Positions 1 to 9,360 are shown, numbered from the stretch's first letter. The stretch is 64,000 nt of DNA from Sphingomonas sp. SORGH_AS_0950 (GCF_030818415.1 NZ_JAUTAE010000001.1:3064001-3128000); one strand, 5' to 3'. The notes: a model not told the origin generated them from the sequence alone. Program-made: numbers and translations.

Positions 1-531
1 AACCATTTCTCCGGCTGGGACGAATTCACCCGCATCCGCAAGCCGATCATCGCGGCGGTCGCGGGCTATGCGCTGGGCGGCGGGTGCGAGCTGGCGATGA
101 TGTGCGACTTCATCCTGGCCGCCGACACCGCCAGGTTCGGCCAGCCCGAGATCAAGCTGGGCGTGACGCCGGGCATGGGCGGATCGCAGCGGCTGGCGCA
201 TGCGGTCGGAAAGGCCAAGGCGATGGAGATGTGCCTGACCGGCCGGATGATGGACGCCGAGGAAGCCGAGCGGGCGGGCCTGGTCGCGCGCATCGTCCCC
301 GCCGCCGATCTGGTCGAGGATGCGCTGAAGACCGCCGCGACGATCGCCGGCATGGCCCCGATCGCGGTGCGCGCCAACAAGGAGATGGTCAACGCCGCCT
401 TCGACATGGGGCTGGCGCAGGGCGTGCAGTTTGAACGCCGCCTGTTCCACGGCCTGTTCGGCTCAGCCGACCAGAAGGAAGGCATGGCCGCGTTCGTGGA
501 GAAGCGCACGCCCGTCTGGACTAGCCGCTGA
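1..531 (+). CDS. Enoyl-CoA hydratase (crotonase family), 3' part only
   Basis: The reading frame is open from the first base and ends at TGA 529-531, so the N-terminus lies outside the window. It is a crotonase-fold enzyme: the oxyanion-hole stretch [13 protein letters not shown] and the catalytic segment [15 protein letters not shown] are both present, with the two glutamates expected of a true hydratase (in GCELA and QPEIK). It should hydrate trans-2-enoyl-CoA in fatty acid or branched-chain amino acid breakdown. The next gene, 3-hydroxyisobutyrate dehydrogenase, makes a role in valine catabolism plausible. The catalytic glutamates argue for hydratase, but the exact acyl substrate cannot be read from the sequence. 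Confidence 0.9.
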   Translation, partial: NHFSGWDEFTRIRKPIIAAVAGYALGGGCELAMMCDFILAADTARFGQPEIKLGVTPGMGGSQRLAHAVGKAKAMEMCLTGRMMDAEEAERAGLVARIVPAADLVEDALKTAATIAGMAPIAVRANKEMVNAAFDMGLAQGVQFERRLFHGLFGSADQKEGMAAFVEKRTPVWTSR

Positions 532-542
532 TGTGACTCACG

Positions 543-646
543 CCCCTCCCGTAAACGGGAGGGGATGGGGGAGGGCCAGGAGTCTCACCGAGACCATAGC
601 CCGTGGCCTTTCCCTCCCCCAGCCCCTCCCGCCTGCGGGAGGGGGG
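543..646. repeat. Intergenic palindromic repeat, family C (copy 1)
   Basis: Two short hairpins face each other. The first is CCCCTCCCG-taaa-CGGGAGGGG followed by atgggggagg. The second is cctcccccag followed by CCCCTCCCGC-ctGCGGGAGGGG. The whole block is therefore also an inverted repeat of its own halves. It fills the gap between the hydratase stop and the ribosome binding site of the next gene. A second copy with the same architecture lies at 11266-11388. Confidence 0.75.
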
Positions 647-678
647 CAGAAGAACAAGAAGAAATTAGGAGAACGGAC

Positions 679-1554
679 ATGGCGCGGATCGCGTTTATCG
701 GCCTGGGCAATATGGGCGGCGGCATGGCCGCCAATCTGGCGAAGGCGGGGCATGACGTCCGCGCCTTCGACCTGTCGGCGGACGCGCTGGCGGCGGCGCG
801 GGCGGCGGGCTGCCTGCCGGTCGACAGCGCGGTGGCGGCGATGGAGGGCGTCGAGGCGGTGGTGACGATGTTGCCCGCCGGAACCCATGTCGAGCGCGTC
901 TATGCCGACGCCGTCTTCGCCGCCGCGCCGCCGTCCGCGATCCTGATCGACTGCTCGACCATCGACGTCGCCACCGCGCGACGCGTGGCGGAGGCGGCGC
1001 GGGGCAAGGGCATGATGGCGGTCGATGCTCCCGTCTCGGGCGGGATCGCGGCGGCCAGGGCGGGAACGCTGACCTTCATGGTCGGCGGCTCCGACCAGGC
1101 CTTCGAGCGCGCCGAGCCCTTCCTGTCGGCGATGGGCCAGGCGGTGATCCATGCCGGGGGCAATGGCGCGGGGCAGGCGGCGAAGATCTGCAACAACATG
1201 CTGCTCGGCGCGACGATGATCGCGACCTGCGAGGCGTTCGTGCTGGCCGAGAAGCTGGGGCTGGAAGCGCAGACCTTCTACGACATCGCCTCGGTGTCGT
1301 CGGGGCAGAGCTGGTCGATGACCAAATATTGCCCGGTGCCCGGCGTCGGGCCGGAAACGCCCGCCGATCACGACTATCAGGGCGGCTTCGCGGCGGTGCT
1401 GATGCTCAAGGACCTGAAATTGGCGATGGAAGCGGCACGCGACGCGGGCGCGACCACGCCGATGGGGGAGCGGGCGGCCGAGCTTTACGCCGCGTTCGTG
1501 GGCGAGGGGCAGCCGCCGGTCGACTTCTCCGGCATCATCCGCACGCTGCGCTAG
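679..1554 (+). CDS. mmsB: 3-hydroxyisobutyrate dehydrogenase
   Basis: 291 aa, the usual family length. The NAD-binding Rossmann motif IGLGNMGGGMAANL is at the N-terminus. The family signature DAPVSGGIAAARAGTL and the catalytic lysine in NGAGQAAKICNNMLL are present. It oxidises 3-hydroxyisobutyrate to methylmalonate semialdehyde in valine degradation, in the cytoplasm. The ATG at 679 is chosen because AGGAG lies at a normal distance upstream and the protein then begins MARIAFIGLGNMGG; the open frame further upstream only translates the palindromic repeat. It lies downstream of, and on the same strand as, the enoyl-CoA hydratase. A related beta-hydroxyacid dehydrogenase activity cannot be excluded. 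Confidence 0.9.
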   Translation: MARIAFIGLGNMGGGMAANLAKAGHDVRAFDLSADALAAARAAGCLPVDSAVAAMEGVEAVVTMLPAGTHVERVYADAVFAAAPPSAILIDCSTIDVATARRVAEAARGKGMMAVDAPVSGGIAAARAGTLTFMVGGSDQAFERAEPFLSAMGQAVIHAGGNGAGQAAKICNNMLLGATMIATCEAFVLAEKLGLEAQTFYDIASVSSGQSWSMTKYCPVPGVGPETPADHDYQGGFAAVLMLKDLKLAMEAARDAGATTPMGERAAELYAAFVGEGQPPVDFSGIIRTLR

Positions 1555-1591
1555 AGCCGATCGCCATTCAGCGATCTGACCTGAAAAACCA

Positions 1592-1619
1592 CCGTTCAGC
1601 CTGAGCGAAGTCGAAGGCC
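1592..1619 (+). repeat. Family A repeat unit, single copy
   Basis: A copy of a 28-bp unit beginning CCGTTCAGCCTGAGCGAAG and ending TCGAAGGCC, just downstream of mmsB. Other copies are at 9070-9097, 9278-9304 (inverted), 22761-22788, 22833-22859 (inverted), 59261-59285 (inverted) and 59303-59330. Copies tend to sit directly after stop codons. Confidence 0.75.
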
Positions 1620-1761
1620 AAGGGAATCGCTATTCCACAGGAGCCGCCTGAGGAAAGCGCATAGCGTCGCCTTCGCCCGCGTAAGGCCGGTCGGGCGCGG
1701 CATGTGAAAAACCCATCGCGCCTTTTCCCTCCCGCCAATGCGGCCTAAAGCCCGCAACGTG

Positions 1762-2790
1762 ATGGAAATACCCGCCCCCCTTCGCCTGCGTGTCGATCGC
1801 GATGCGCTTGTCTCCAACTGGCAGGCCATGGACCGGATGAGCGGGGCGGCGGCGTGCGGCGCGGCGGTTAAGGCCAATGGCTATGGCCTGGGGGCGACGC
1901 TGGTCGCGCAGACGCTGGCCGGGGCGGGATGCCGCGACTTCTTCGTCGCCAACTGGGCCGAGGCGCTGGCGCTCGCCCCGCTGGGCCTCACCCTGTCGGT
2001 CCTGCACGGCCTGCGCGCCGAGGACATGGCCGCGGCCATGGCGGGGTTCGCGCGTCCGGTGCTCAGCACCCCCGAACAGGTGGCGCGGTGGCGCGAGGGC
2101 GGCGGTGGCGCGTGCGACGTTATGGTCGACACCGGGATCAACCGACTGGGCGTGTCGGTACAGGCGGTGGCCGACGGCCTGCTCGACGGACTGGCGATCG
2201 AGACGCTAATCAGTCACCTCGCCTGCGCCGATGAGGATGTGCCGATGAACGCGCGTCAGCAGGCGGCCTTTGCCGGATTGAAGGGGCGGACGCGCGCGCG
2301 CCGGATGAGCCTGGCCAATTCGGCGGGGATCGGGCTGGGTGCCGACTATCATTTCGACCTGACCCGACCGGGGCTGGCGCTTTATGGCGGAATTCCGCGT
2401 CCCGACATGGCCGGACCGCTGCGGCAGGTCGCCCGGCCCGAGGCGCAGATCCTGCAGCGTCGCTTGGTCCCCGCAGGCGAGACGGTCGGCTACAACGCCA
2501 CCTGGACCGCCCCCGCCGATACCGAGGTCGCGATCCTGAACCTGGGCTATGCCGACGGTTATCGCCGCGCGCTGTCGGGCCGGGGGGCGGCACGCGCGGA
2601 CGATGTGGTCCTGCCGGTACTCGGCCGGGTATCAATGGATCTGGTCGCGGTCGACGTGACCGCCAGGCCCGATCTGGCCGAGGGCGACTGGCTGGCGATG
2701 GACTATGACCTGGCCGCCGCATCCGCCGCATCGGGCGTGTCGCAATATGAACTGCTGACCGGGTTGGGACAGCGTTTCGGGCGGGGATGA
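1762..2790 (+). CDS. alr: Alanine racemase
   Basis: 342 aa from this start. PLP enzyme that interconverts L- and D-alanine for peptidoglycan. The PLP-lysine motif AAVKANGYGLGA (Lys about residue 37) and the second catalytic base, the tyrosine in ETVGYNATW, are both visible, as is the C-terminal beta domain segment VLGRVSMDLVAVDV. ATG 1762 is preferred because the protein then opens MEIPAPLRLRVDRDAL, as in relatives. An in-frame ATG at 1738 would add eight residues; neither has a good Shine-Dalgarno sequence. It stands alone, with a minus-strand receptor gene converging on it. Confidence 0.9.
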   Translation: MEIPAPLRLRVDRDALVSNWQAMDRMSGAAACGAAVKANGYGLGATLVAQTLAGAGCRDFFVANWAEALALAPLGLTLSVLHGLRAEDMAAAMAGFARPVLSTPEQVARWREGGGGACDVMVDTGINRLGVSVQAVADGLLDGLAIETLISHLACADEDVPMNARQQAAFAGLKGRTRARRMSLANSAGIGLGADYHFDLTRPGLALYGGIPRPDMAGPLRQVARPEAQILQRRLVPAGETVGYNATWTAPADTEVAILNLGYADGYRRALSGRGAARADDVVLPVLGRVSMDLVAVDVTARPDLAEGDWLAMDYDLAAASAASGVSQYELLTGLGQRFGRG

Positions 2791-2820
2791 AAAAAGGGGC
2801 CCTCCCGAAGGAGAGCCCCG
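2790..2820 (-). terminator. Rho-independent terminator of the TonB receptor gene
   Basis: Read on the minus strand, the sequence is GGGGCTCTCC-TTCG-GGAGGGCCCC followed by six T. This is a ten-pair stem with one mismatch and a stable UUCG tetraloop. It lies about 22 bp past the receptor stop codon. There is no T-run on the plus strand, so it should not terminate alr efficiently. Confidence 0.85.
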
Positions 2821-2841
2821 ATCAGTTCCGATCCCGACGGA

Positions 2842-5800
2842 TCAGAAGTTGGCCTTGAACCCGGCATAGAAGAACCGGCCGATATTGTCGTACGGGTCGC
2901 CAGAGTCGACGCCCATCAGATTGTATGGCGGCTTCTTGTCGGTGACATTGTCGACGCCGACATAGAAGCGGAAGCGCTCGGTCGCGTTGAAGCCGACCTG
3001 GATCGCGTGGTAGAACGCCTCGGGATACCAGACCACCGGGAACGCGTCCGGGTTGCGCGCCGGACGGCCGTCATAGCTGTTCTGCGTTTCATACTCGGCG
3101 GCGACGGTCGACTTGCCTTCATACCGCAGACGATACTGGATATCGAAGGTCTCGAAGTTCAGGTTGCCGACGAACTGACCGCGCCATGCGGAAAAGCCCA
3201 GCTCGCCCTTGTACCGGTCGCGGAAGGTCGGATCGCCCACATCGGTATAACCGTTGTTCTGCGCCATGTAGCTGGCGAGAAGGCGCAGGGTCAGCGTACC
3301 CGTGTCGCTGATCTTGGTGCGATACGACGCATCGATGTCGATGCCCGAGGTTTCCAGCTTGGCGTAGTTGAAGCCCTGCGAGAAGAAGGACGGCCCCGTA
3401 GTCGGGAACGACACCGTCGCACCGCCATGGATGACGTTCTGCTGGCCCGCGAAGGTGCCGTTCGGATTGCGGAACACCGCCGCGCAGAACGGATTGTTGA
3501 TGCCGCTCGGATTGTCGTAGCACTGGTTGATGATCGTCTGCGCGGCCAGCGAGAAGATCGCGTCCTTGATCGTGATGTTATAATAGTCGACGGTAACCGA
3601 GAAACCGCGAATGGCCTGCGGCTGGATCACCGTGCCGATGGTGAAGCTGCGGCTCTTCTCGGCTTGGAGCGCCGAATTGCCACGGTTGAAGCCGTAGATG
3701 CTCGACGCCGCATTGTTGGTGAAGGGTTCGGTCGTGCCGTTGAAAGTCTGCGTGGTCGGCACGCCCGCCGCGGCGCAGTTGCGGACGCGGTTGGGATTGT
3801 TGTTGATGTTGTTCTGGCTGCACGGATCCGACGGCTGGGCGAAGGTCTGCGAGCTGGCGGCGTACAATTCGCTCAGCGACGGAGCACGGACCGAGCGGGC
3901 ATAGCCGCCACGGAAGGTGATGTCGCGGATCGGCGACCAGATCGCGTTGACGTTGTACGTCCACGGCGTGCCCGCATTGCCGACATTGTAATGCGACACG
4001 CGCGCCGCGCCGGTCAGGGTCAGTTCGTGGAAGAACGGACGGTCGGCCAGCAGCGGCACGCTGATCTCGCCGAACGCTTCCTTGATGTCATACGCCGGCG
4101 GCGCGAAGGTCGGGATCGAGTTCAGGAACGTCGCGCCGCTGGCGGTCAGATCGTCATACTTCGAATAGGCCGTCTCGCGACGATATTCGCCGCCCAGCGA
4201 GAAGGTGACATCGCCGCCCGGCAGGCGGAACAGCGTGCCGTTGACGAAACCGACCAGGTCGAACTGCTCGGCCTTCTGCTTGCGCGTCGAGGTGATCGAG
4301 AAATAGTTCAGCGCCGCCTGGCTGACCTGACCCGAACCGAACAGATTGACGGGCACGCAGGCCGCGTCGTCATTGGCGGTCGAGGCATCGGCATTGATCC
4401 CGCAGACGATCTGACCGGCGGCGTTGCGCACCGCGTTGATCGAGTTCAGATACTTCTGCGTTACATAGTTGCCGTTGGTCTTGTAGAAGGTGTCGAGACG
4501 GCCATAGTTGGCCGACACTTCATAGTGCCACCCCTCGGCGAAATCGCCCTCGACACCGCCGACGATGCGGAAGGTCTCGCGCCTGTGAATCTCGCCGCGA
4601 CCGCCGAAGTCGACGTTGAAACGTTGCGCCGTGAAGGTCGTCGCCCCCGGTGCGAGCGCCGAGACGAGCGTCGCGCGGGCCTGGCTGCTGAGGAACGGGT
4701 TGTTGATGCTGAACGTGTTGTTGGCAAAGGTCGGCTGACCTTCCTGCAACGCGTCGATGCGGACATATTTGGCCTCGACGAACGGCTTGAACGCGTCCGA
4801 GACGTCGAAATGGGCCAGGATGTTGCCCGAGAAGCGTTCCAGCTTGGGCTGGAGCATGCCGTTCAGGCGCAGGGTCGAACCCTGGCCGCCCACGCAGTTG
4901 CCCGAGCCGAAGGGGCGAAGGTCGGTAACGCAGTTGTTGGCGGTCAGCGTACCATCGGGATTGAAGACGAAGGTGCGGCCATATTGGCTGAGCGTGTTCG
5001 AGCTGCCGATATTGGCCAGGCCCGAACAGGCGACCCCGCGCCGGGCCGCAAAGGCTGCGGCGGACTCGCCGGTGGCGGCGACCGTCGGGCAGCTGGCGGT
5101 GAACAGGCCGCCTTCCGAAATGGTGTTGTTACGGACATTGCGCAGGAAGGCCGTATCGGGAATGCCGTCGCCCAGCGACGATTCCGGCGTCGTGCGGATC
5201 GGACCGCCATTGGGATTCAGCTGCGGGCCGGTGTTCTGCACCGCATTGAACTGGCTGCGGCCCGAATAGGCGCCGGTGATATCGTCGCGGTCCGTGTAAT
5301 AGACGACATCCGAAAACGAGTATTCGGCGGCGGCGGCGATATTGCCACGGCCTTCGGCGAAATTCTTGCCGACGGTGAGCGCCCCGAAATAGGATCCGCG
5401 CGTGCCGTGGCTGGACACGCCGCTCTGGCCGGTGGCGCGAATGCCCTCAAAATTGCGCTTCAGCACGAAGTTGACGACGCCCGCCATCGCGTCCGAACCA
5501 TAGACGGCCGAGCTGCCGCCCGTGACGACGTCGACGCGTTCCAGCAGTTCGGTGGGGATCGTGTTCGTGTCGATCACGAAGCTGCCCGGCTGTGCGGTCA
5601 CATGGCGACGGCCATTGACCACGACCAGCGTGCGGCTGGTGCCCAGACCACGAAGGTCGAGCAGGTTCAGGCCGGCGGTGCCGATGAAGCGGGTCGAGTT
5701 GGCCTGGCTGTAGGTCGAGCGCAGCGCCGGCAGCTGGTTGAGCGAATCGCCGATGTTGAGGTTGCCGGTCGAGGTCAGCAGCTCGGCGGTGACCGAGGTG

Positions 5801-6027
5801 ACCGGGGTCGGCGAATCCAGGTTCGGCCGCGCCAGACGCGAGCCGGTGACGATGACGTCACCCTTGGCCTGTTCGTCGCGCTCGGTGACGTTGGGATCGG
5901 TGGCCGCCCCTTCTTGCGGCTGCGTCGCGGTGGTTTCGGACGTCGCGGTCTGTGCCAACGCGGCGACCGGCAACAGAACCAGGGTGCTGGCCAGCGCAGA
6001 GGCTCCCAGCAGGGTACGCATTGTCAT
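2842..6027 (-). CDS. TonB-dependent outer membrane receptor
   Basis: 1061 aa. An N-terminal signal peptide ends near ALAQ (about residue 26). A Ton-box-like segment GDVIVTGSRL follows, then a plug domain (about 60-190) with LRGLGTSRTLVVVNGRR and VYGSDAMAGVVNF, and then a long beta-barrel ending in the outer-membrane signature FFYAGFKANF. Paired cysteines in predicted loops (for example NNCVTDL...GNCVGG) suggest extracellular disulfides. It should import a large or scarce substrate using TonB energy; no specific substrate is evident and no SusD partner, peptidase or glycosidase is adjacent. GGGGGT sits six bases before the ATG; a second ATG two codons in is possible. A strong terminator follows the stop. 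Confidence 0.92.
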   Translation of the reverse strand: MTMRTLLGASALASTLVLLPVAALAQTATSETTATQPQEGAATDPNVTERDEQAKGDVIVTGSRLARPNLDSPTPVTSVTAELLTSTGNLNIGDSLNQLPALRSTYSQANSTRFIGTAGLNLLDLRGLGTSRTLVVVNGRRHVTAQPGSFVIDTNTIPTELLERVDVVTGGSSAVYGSDAMAGVVNFVLKRNFEGIRATGQSGVSSHGTRGSYFGALTVGKNFAEGRGNIAAAAEYSFSDVVYYTDRDDITGAYSGRSQFNAVQNTGPQLNPNGGPIRTTPESSLGDGIPDTAFLRNVRNNTISEGGLFTASCPTVAATGESAAAFAARRGVACSGLANIGSSNTLSQYGRTFVFNPDGTLTANNCVTDLRPFGSGNCVGGQGSTLRLNGMLQPKLERFSGNILAHFDVSDAFKPFVEAKYVRIDALQEGQPTFANNTFSINNPFLSSQARATLVSALAPGATTFTAQRFNVDFGGRGEIHRRETFRIVGGVEGDFAEGWHYEVSANYGRLDTFYKTNGNYVTQKYLNSINAVRNAAGQIVCGINADASTANDDAACVPVNLFGSGQVSQAALNYFSITSTRKQKAEQFDLVGFVNGTLFRLPGGDVTFSLGGEYRRETAYSKYDDLTASGATFLNSIPTFAPPAYDIKEAFGEISVPLLADRPFFHELTLTGAARVSHYNVGNAGTPWTYNVNAIWSPIRDITFRGGYARSVRAPSLSELYAASSQTFAQPSDPCSQNNINNNPNRVRNCAAAGVPTTQTFNGTTEPFTNNAASSIYGFNRGNSALQAEKSRSFTIGTVIQPQAIRGFSVTVDYYNITIKDAIFSLAAQTIINQCYDNPSGINNPFCAAVFRNPNGTFAGQQNVIHGGATVSFPTTGPSFFSQGFNYAKLETSGIDIDASYRTKISDTGTLTLRLLASYMAQNNGYTDVGDPTFRDRYKGELGFSAWRGQFVGNLNFETFDIQYRLRYEGKSTVAAEYETQNSYDGRPARNPDAFPVVWYPEAFYHAIQVGFNATERFRFYVGVDNVTDKKPPYNLMGVDSGDPYDNIGRFFYAGFKANF

Positions 6028-6138
6028 TCTTTACCCCCATTATGACGGATCGTTCATGTCCGTTCATCCAAGGGAAAGAAATTTCCGACGCGAAAACAAG
6101 CGCCTCTAAAATCGCAAATGAAAATTGTGTAACCGATG

Positions 6139-6174
6139 TTGCAGGGATGTGACAGGTTCGACACATCCCTGCAA
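6139..6174. repeat. 13-bp perfect inverted repeat upstream of the TonB receptor
   Basis: TTGCAGGGATGTG (6139-6151), a 10-nt spacer, then CACATCCCTGCAA (6162-6174). It lies between the start of the receptor gene (6027, minus) and the stop of the thiolase gene (6214, minus). No T-run follows on the minus strand, so it is not a classic terminator. It could be an operator for the receptor promoter or a stabilising 3' hairpin for the thiolase mRNA. Confidence 0.7.
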
Positions 6175-6213
6175 TATAACCGTTAATAGCGAAATTTTCG
6201 CATAGAAGCGTGT

Positions 6214-7386
6214 TTACCGCTCAACACACATGGCGATGCCCATGCCGCCGCCGATGCACAAAGTGGCGAGGCCCTTTTTGGCGTCGCGCTTCTGCATTTC
6301 GTAGATCAGGGTCGTGAGCACCCGCGCGCCGCTGGCGCCGATCGGATGGCCCAGCGCGATCGCGCCGCCGTTGACGTTGACCTTGTCGGGATCGAAACCC
6401 AGCTCCTTGCCGACCGACAGGGCCTGTGCGGCAAAGGCTTCGTTGGCCTCGATCAGATCGAGGTCGCCGACGCTCCAGCCCGCCTTTTCCAGCGCGCGCC
6501 GGGTGGCGGGGACGGGGCCGATGCCCATGACCGACGGGTCGACGCCCGCCGAGGCCCAGCTCTTGATCGTCGCGAGCACCGGCGTACCGCGCTTCTCGGC
6601 CTCTTCGCGGCTCATCAGGACGAGCGCGGCGGCGCCGTCGTTCAGGCCCGAGGCGTTGGCGGCGGTGACGGTGCCGTCCTTCTTGAAGGCGGGGCGGACG
6701 CCCGAGACGCTCTCGATGGTGGCGCCGGCGCGGATATATTCGTCGTCGGCGACCACCGTCTCGCCCTTGCGGGTCTTGATGGTGACGGGGGCGATCTCGT
6801 CCTTGAACCGGCCTTCGCCGCGCGCCTTTTCGGCGAGGTTCTGCGAGCGGACCGCGAACCGGTCCTGATCGTCGCGCGTCACCTGATATTGCTCGGCAAG
6901 GTTTTCGGCGGTGATGCCCATGTGATAGCCCGCAAAGGCATCGGTCAGGCCATCATGGACCATGGTGTCGACCATGGTCAGCGGACCCATCTTGGTGCCG
7001 CCGCGCATCGTCTGGGCATGGGGCGAGAGTGACATGGACTCCTGGCCGCCCGCCACGACGATGGTCGCATCGCCATTGGCGATCGCCTGAAGCCCCAGCG
7101 CGACCGCGCGGAGGCCCGAGCCGCAGACCTGGTTCACGCCGTAAGCCGGGACTTCCTTGGGGATGCCCGCCGCCATCGAGGCCTGGCGCGCGGGGTTCTG
7201 CCCCTGCGCGGCGGTCAGCACCTGGCCGAGGATGACCTCGGACACGTCCTCGCCGGTGATGCCCGCCTGTTCGAGCGCGGCGGTGATCGCCACCCGGCCC
7301 AGTTCATGCGCGGGCGTGGCGGCGAAGGCGCCCAGGAAGCTGCCCACGGGGGTACGCTTGGCGGCGGTAATGACGATCTCGGTCAT
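6214..7386 (-). CDS. phaA: Acetyl-CoA acetyltransferase (thiolase)
   Basis: 390 aa, typical for biosynthetic thiolases. The acyl-accepting Cys88 is in [11 protein letters not shown], the catalytic histidine in [12 protein letters not shown] and the second active-site cysteine near the C-terminus in TLCIGGGMG. It condenses two acetyl-CoA to acetoacetyl-CoA (reversible) in the cytoplasm. It is transcribed 23 bp behind the PhaC-like gene on the same strand, next to PhaR, so a role in polyhydroxyalkanoate synthesis is the best reading. The symbol phaA rests on this context; atoB-type catabolic use is possible. Confidence 0.88.
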   Translation of the reverse strand: MTEIVITAAKRTPVGSFLGAFAATPAHELGRVAITAALEQAGITGEDVSEVILGQVLTAAQGQNPARQASMAAGIPKEVPAYGVNQVCGSGLRAVALGLQAIANGDATIVVAGGQESMSLSPHAQTMRGGTKMGPLTMVDTMVHDGLTDAFAGYHMGITAENLAEQYQVTRDDQDRFAVRSQNLAEKARGEGRFKDEIAPVTIKTRKGETVVADDEYIRAGATIESVSGVRPAFKKDGTVTAANASGLNDGAAALVLMSREEAEKRGTPVLATIKSWASAGVDPSVMGIGPVPATRRALEKAGWSVGDLDLIEANEAFAAQALSVGKELGFDPDKVNVNGGAIALGHPIGASGARVLTTLIYEMQKRDAKKGLATLCIGGGMGIAMCVER

Positions 7387-7409
7387 GAAGGCTCCTCTCT
7401 ACTTACACT

Positions 7410-8456
7410 CTATCTAGGGGCAGGCAGGCCCGCGATCCAGTCGGCCAGCGGTTGCCAAAGCTGTTGCTCCGCGCGTCCGCCGACGACCATCCCGACATGC
7501 CCGGTCCCGCCCTGACGCCGGTCGGCCAGCCCGATCGCGGTGGCGGCGGGGACGATCCGGTCGGCGGCGGCGACGAACTCGACGCTAGGGGCGTCGCATT
7601 GCGACGGTGTGACGATCCCGCCGCCGACGCGCCATCGTCCCTGACCGGGACGATCCTCGGCGATCAGCCGCTCGAACAGTTCCAGGCCGAAGCCATGGGG
7701 CAGGGGGGCGCCCTGGTTGGCCCAGTCCTCCAGCCGGATGAAGCGGCGTGCGGCATCGCTGCGCGGATCGAGATCGGCGAAGGCGGCATATTTGGCGATG
7801 GTCCGCGCCGGGTCGAGCCGCCAGAACCCCGCCTGCAACGCCTCCATGGGAACGACGCCGAGCGCCTCGGATGTCGGCTTGATCGCGGCCCATTGCGCGG
7901 CCATCGCGGCGCGCGCCTCTTCGCCATAGCCGCTGAAATGCCACGGCGCGGCGATGGCGGCGATCCCGGCCACCTTGCTGCGCGCCGCCGCCGCCATGGC
8001 CAGCGTGCCGCCCAGGCAATAGCCGACCAGCACCGGCGGTTCGGCAAATGTCGCGATCAGCGGCAGCAGGAAACGCTCGACATGCCCCGCCACGTCGATG
8101 TCGCGGTCCTTTACGCCGGGCGTGCCCCAGTCGATCAGCCAGGGGTGGCAGCCCCGCTCGCGCAGCCAGCGGATCAGCGATCGGTCGCGGGACAGGTCCA
8201 GGATCGAGGCCGGGTTGATCAGTGAGGGGACGAACAGCACGGGCCGTCCCTGCCCTCCGGCGTCGCGCAACCTTACCCGTCCGCGCCGTCGCCGCACGGC
8301 CAGCGCGCGCATCGGCCGTTCGCGCTTCGCGGCCTGGAACCGCCGCAACCCCTCCATGGCGCGCTTTACCAGATCGGGATTTTCCGCGGCCTCGCTGCGC
8401 AACATCGCCAGGAACAGCGGCAAGGGGCGCGGACCATGTTGCGATGCGAAATCCAT
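7410..8456 (-). CDS. PhaC-like alpha/beta hydrolase (class III-type polyhydroxyalkanoate synthase)
   Basis: 348 aa alpha/beta hydrolase. The lipase-like box is GYCLGG with cysteine (Cys147) in place of serine, as in PHA synthases. The remaining triad residues fit Asp299 (AAADRIVP) and His320 (GTGHVGMVVGG). The segment LSRDRSLIRWLRERG...LIDWGTP is characteristic of PhaC. It should polymerise hydroxyacyl-CoA. The length matches class III catalytic subunits and lacks the large N-terminal domain of class I enzymes, yet no PhaE partner is in the window. It is divergent from phaR (39 bp apart), so their promoters face each other. Confidence 0.8.
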   Translation of the reverse strand: MDFASQHGPRPLPLFLAMLRSEAAENPDLVKRAMEGLRRFQAAKRERPMRALAVRRRRGRVRLRDAGGQGRPVLFVPSLINPASILDLSRDRSLIRWLRERGCHPWLIDWGTPGVKDRDIDVAGHVERFLLPLIATFAEPPVLVGYCLGGTLAMAAAARSKVAGIAAIAAPWHFSGYGEEARAAMAAQWAAIKPTSEALGVVPMEALQAGFWRLDPARTIAKYAAFADLDPRSDAARRFIRLEDWANQGAPLPHGFGLELFERLIAEDRPGQGRWRVGGGIVTPSQCDAPSVEFVAAADRIVPAATAIGLADRRQGGTGHVGMVVGGRAEQQLWQPLADWIAGLPAPR

Positions 8457-8495
8457 GACGTTAGGCTAGGTCAAAATCATAGAAGGCGGGGGTCC

Positions 8496-9059
8496 ATGAA
8501 GAAGCAGGCAGCGGACGGCGTCGTGATCGTCAAGAAATATGCGAACCGGCGGCTCTACAACACCGAAACCTCCTCCTACATCACGCTCGACCATCTGGCG
8601 GCGATGATCCGGGCGGGGCGCGACTTCAAGGTGGTCGACGCCAAGACCGACGAGGACATCACCCATAATGTCCTGACCCAGATCATCATGGAAGAGGAAA
8701 GCCGGGGCGAGACGATGCTGCCGGTCAATTTCCTGCGCCAGCTGATCTCGATGTACGGCGACTCGATGCAGGCGGTGGTGCCGGGCTATCTGGAGGCGTC
8801 GATGGACAGCTTCCGCCGCAACCAGGAACAGTTCAAGTCGGCGGTCGAGGGCGCGTTCGCGGGCACGCCCTTCGCCGACATGGCCAAGCGGAACCTGGCG
8901 ATGTTCGAGGCGGCGACGCAGGGGTTCAAGCCCGGTGCGCCCGCCCCTGCACCCGCGCCCGCCCCGGCGGCTCCTGCGGCCGGCAGGGACGACGAAATGG
9001 CCGCGCTGAAGGCGGAACTGGCGGCGCTGAAGGACAAGATCGAGAAGCTGGGGGAGTAA
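8496..9059 (+). CDS. phaR: Polyhydroxyalkanoate synthesis repressor PhaR
   Basis: 187 aa. The N-terminal DNA-binding domain is the conserved PHB_acc_N type: IVKKYANRRLYNTETSSYI (about residues 10-70), followed by the PHB_acc middle region and an Ala/Pro-rich linker (APAPAPAPAPAAPA). The C-terminus (AALKAELAALKDKIEKLGE) is a short coiled coil. It represses phasin and PHA genes until granules titrate it away. ATG 8496 is chosen because GGCGGGGG lies just upstream and the conserved domain begins soon after. It is divergent from the PhaC-like gene, so the 39-bp intergenic region is a natural place for autoregulation. Confidence 0.9.
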   Translation: MKKQAADGVVIVKKYANRRLYNTETSSYITLDHLAAMIRAGRDFKVVDAKTDEDITHNVLTQIIMEEESRGETMLPVNFLRQLISMYGDSMQAVVPGYLEASMDSFRRNQEQFKSAVEGAFAGTPFADMAKRNLAMFEAATQGFKPGAPAPAPAPAPAAPAAGRDDEMAALKAELAALKDKIEKLGE

Positions 9060-9069
9060 GCCCCGACCG

Positions 9070-9304
9070 CCGTTCAGCCTGAGCGAAGTCGAAGGCCATG
9101 CTGAAACGTTGACCGCCGTGCATCTTTCTCTTCCTCCCCTGCAAGGGGAGGGGGACCAGCGGAGCTGGTGGAGGGGTGTCCCCGGTCGCGAGGGCGGCAC
9201 CACCTCTTCAACCGGGACACCCTTCCGTCAGGCCTTCGGCCCGCCACCTCCCCTTGCACGGGAGGAATGAAAAGATGGCCTTCGACTTCGCTCCGGCTGG
9301 ACGG
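9070..9304. repeat. Composite palindromic repeat: family A units flanking a family B element
   Basis: This block fills the roughly 300 bp between phaR and hslV. A family A unit (9070-9097) and an inverted family A unit (9278-9304) flank a family B element (9131-9267). Family B starts ttcctcccctgcaaggggag, continues with gtggaggggtgtc, and ends with the reverse complement of the same modules. The whole block could fold into one long branched hairpin. No open frame in it looks coding. Confidence 0.75.
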
Positions 9305-9360
9305 AGGTCGGGAAACTCCCTCCATTGAACCCGCGCCTGCCCGCATCCATATCGCCGCGC

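Noticed and set aside
3007..6045. 1012-aa open frame on the plus strand opposite the TonB receptor
   Set aside because: It mirrors the receptor gene, is extremely rich in Arg/Ala/Asp with no recognisable domain, and the receptor has signal peptide, plug and barrel signatures. High-GC genes leave long antisense frames open.
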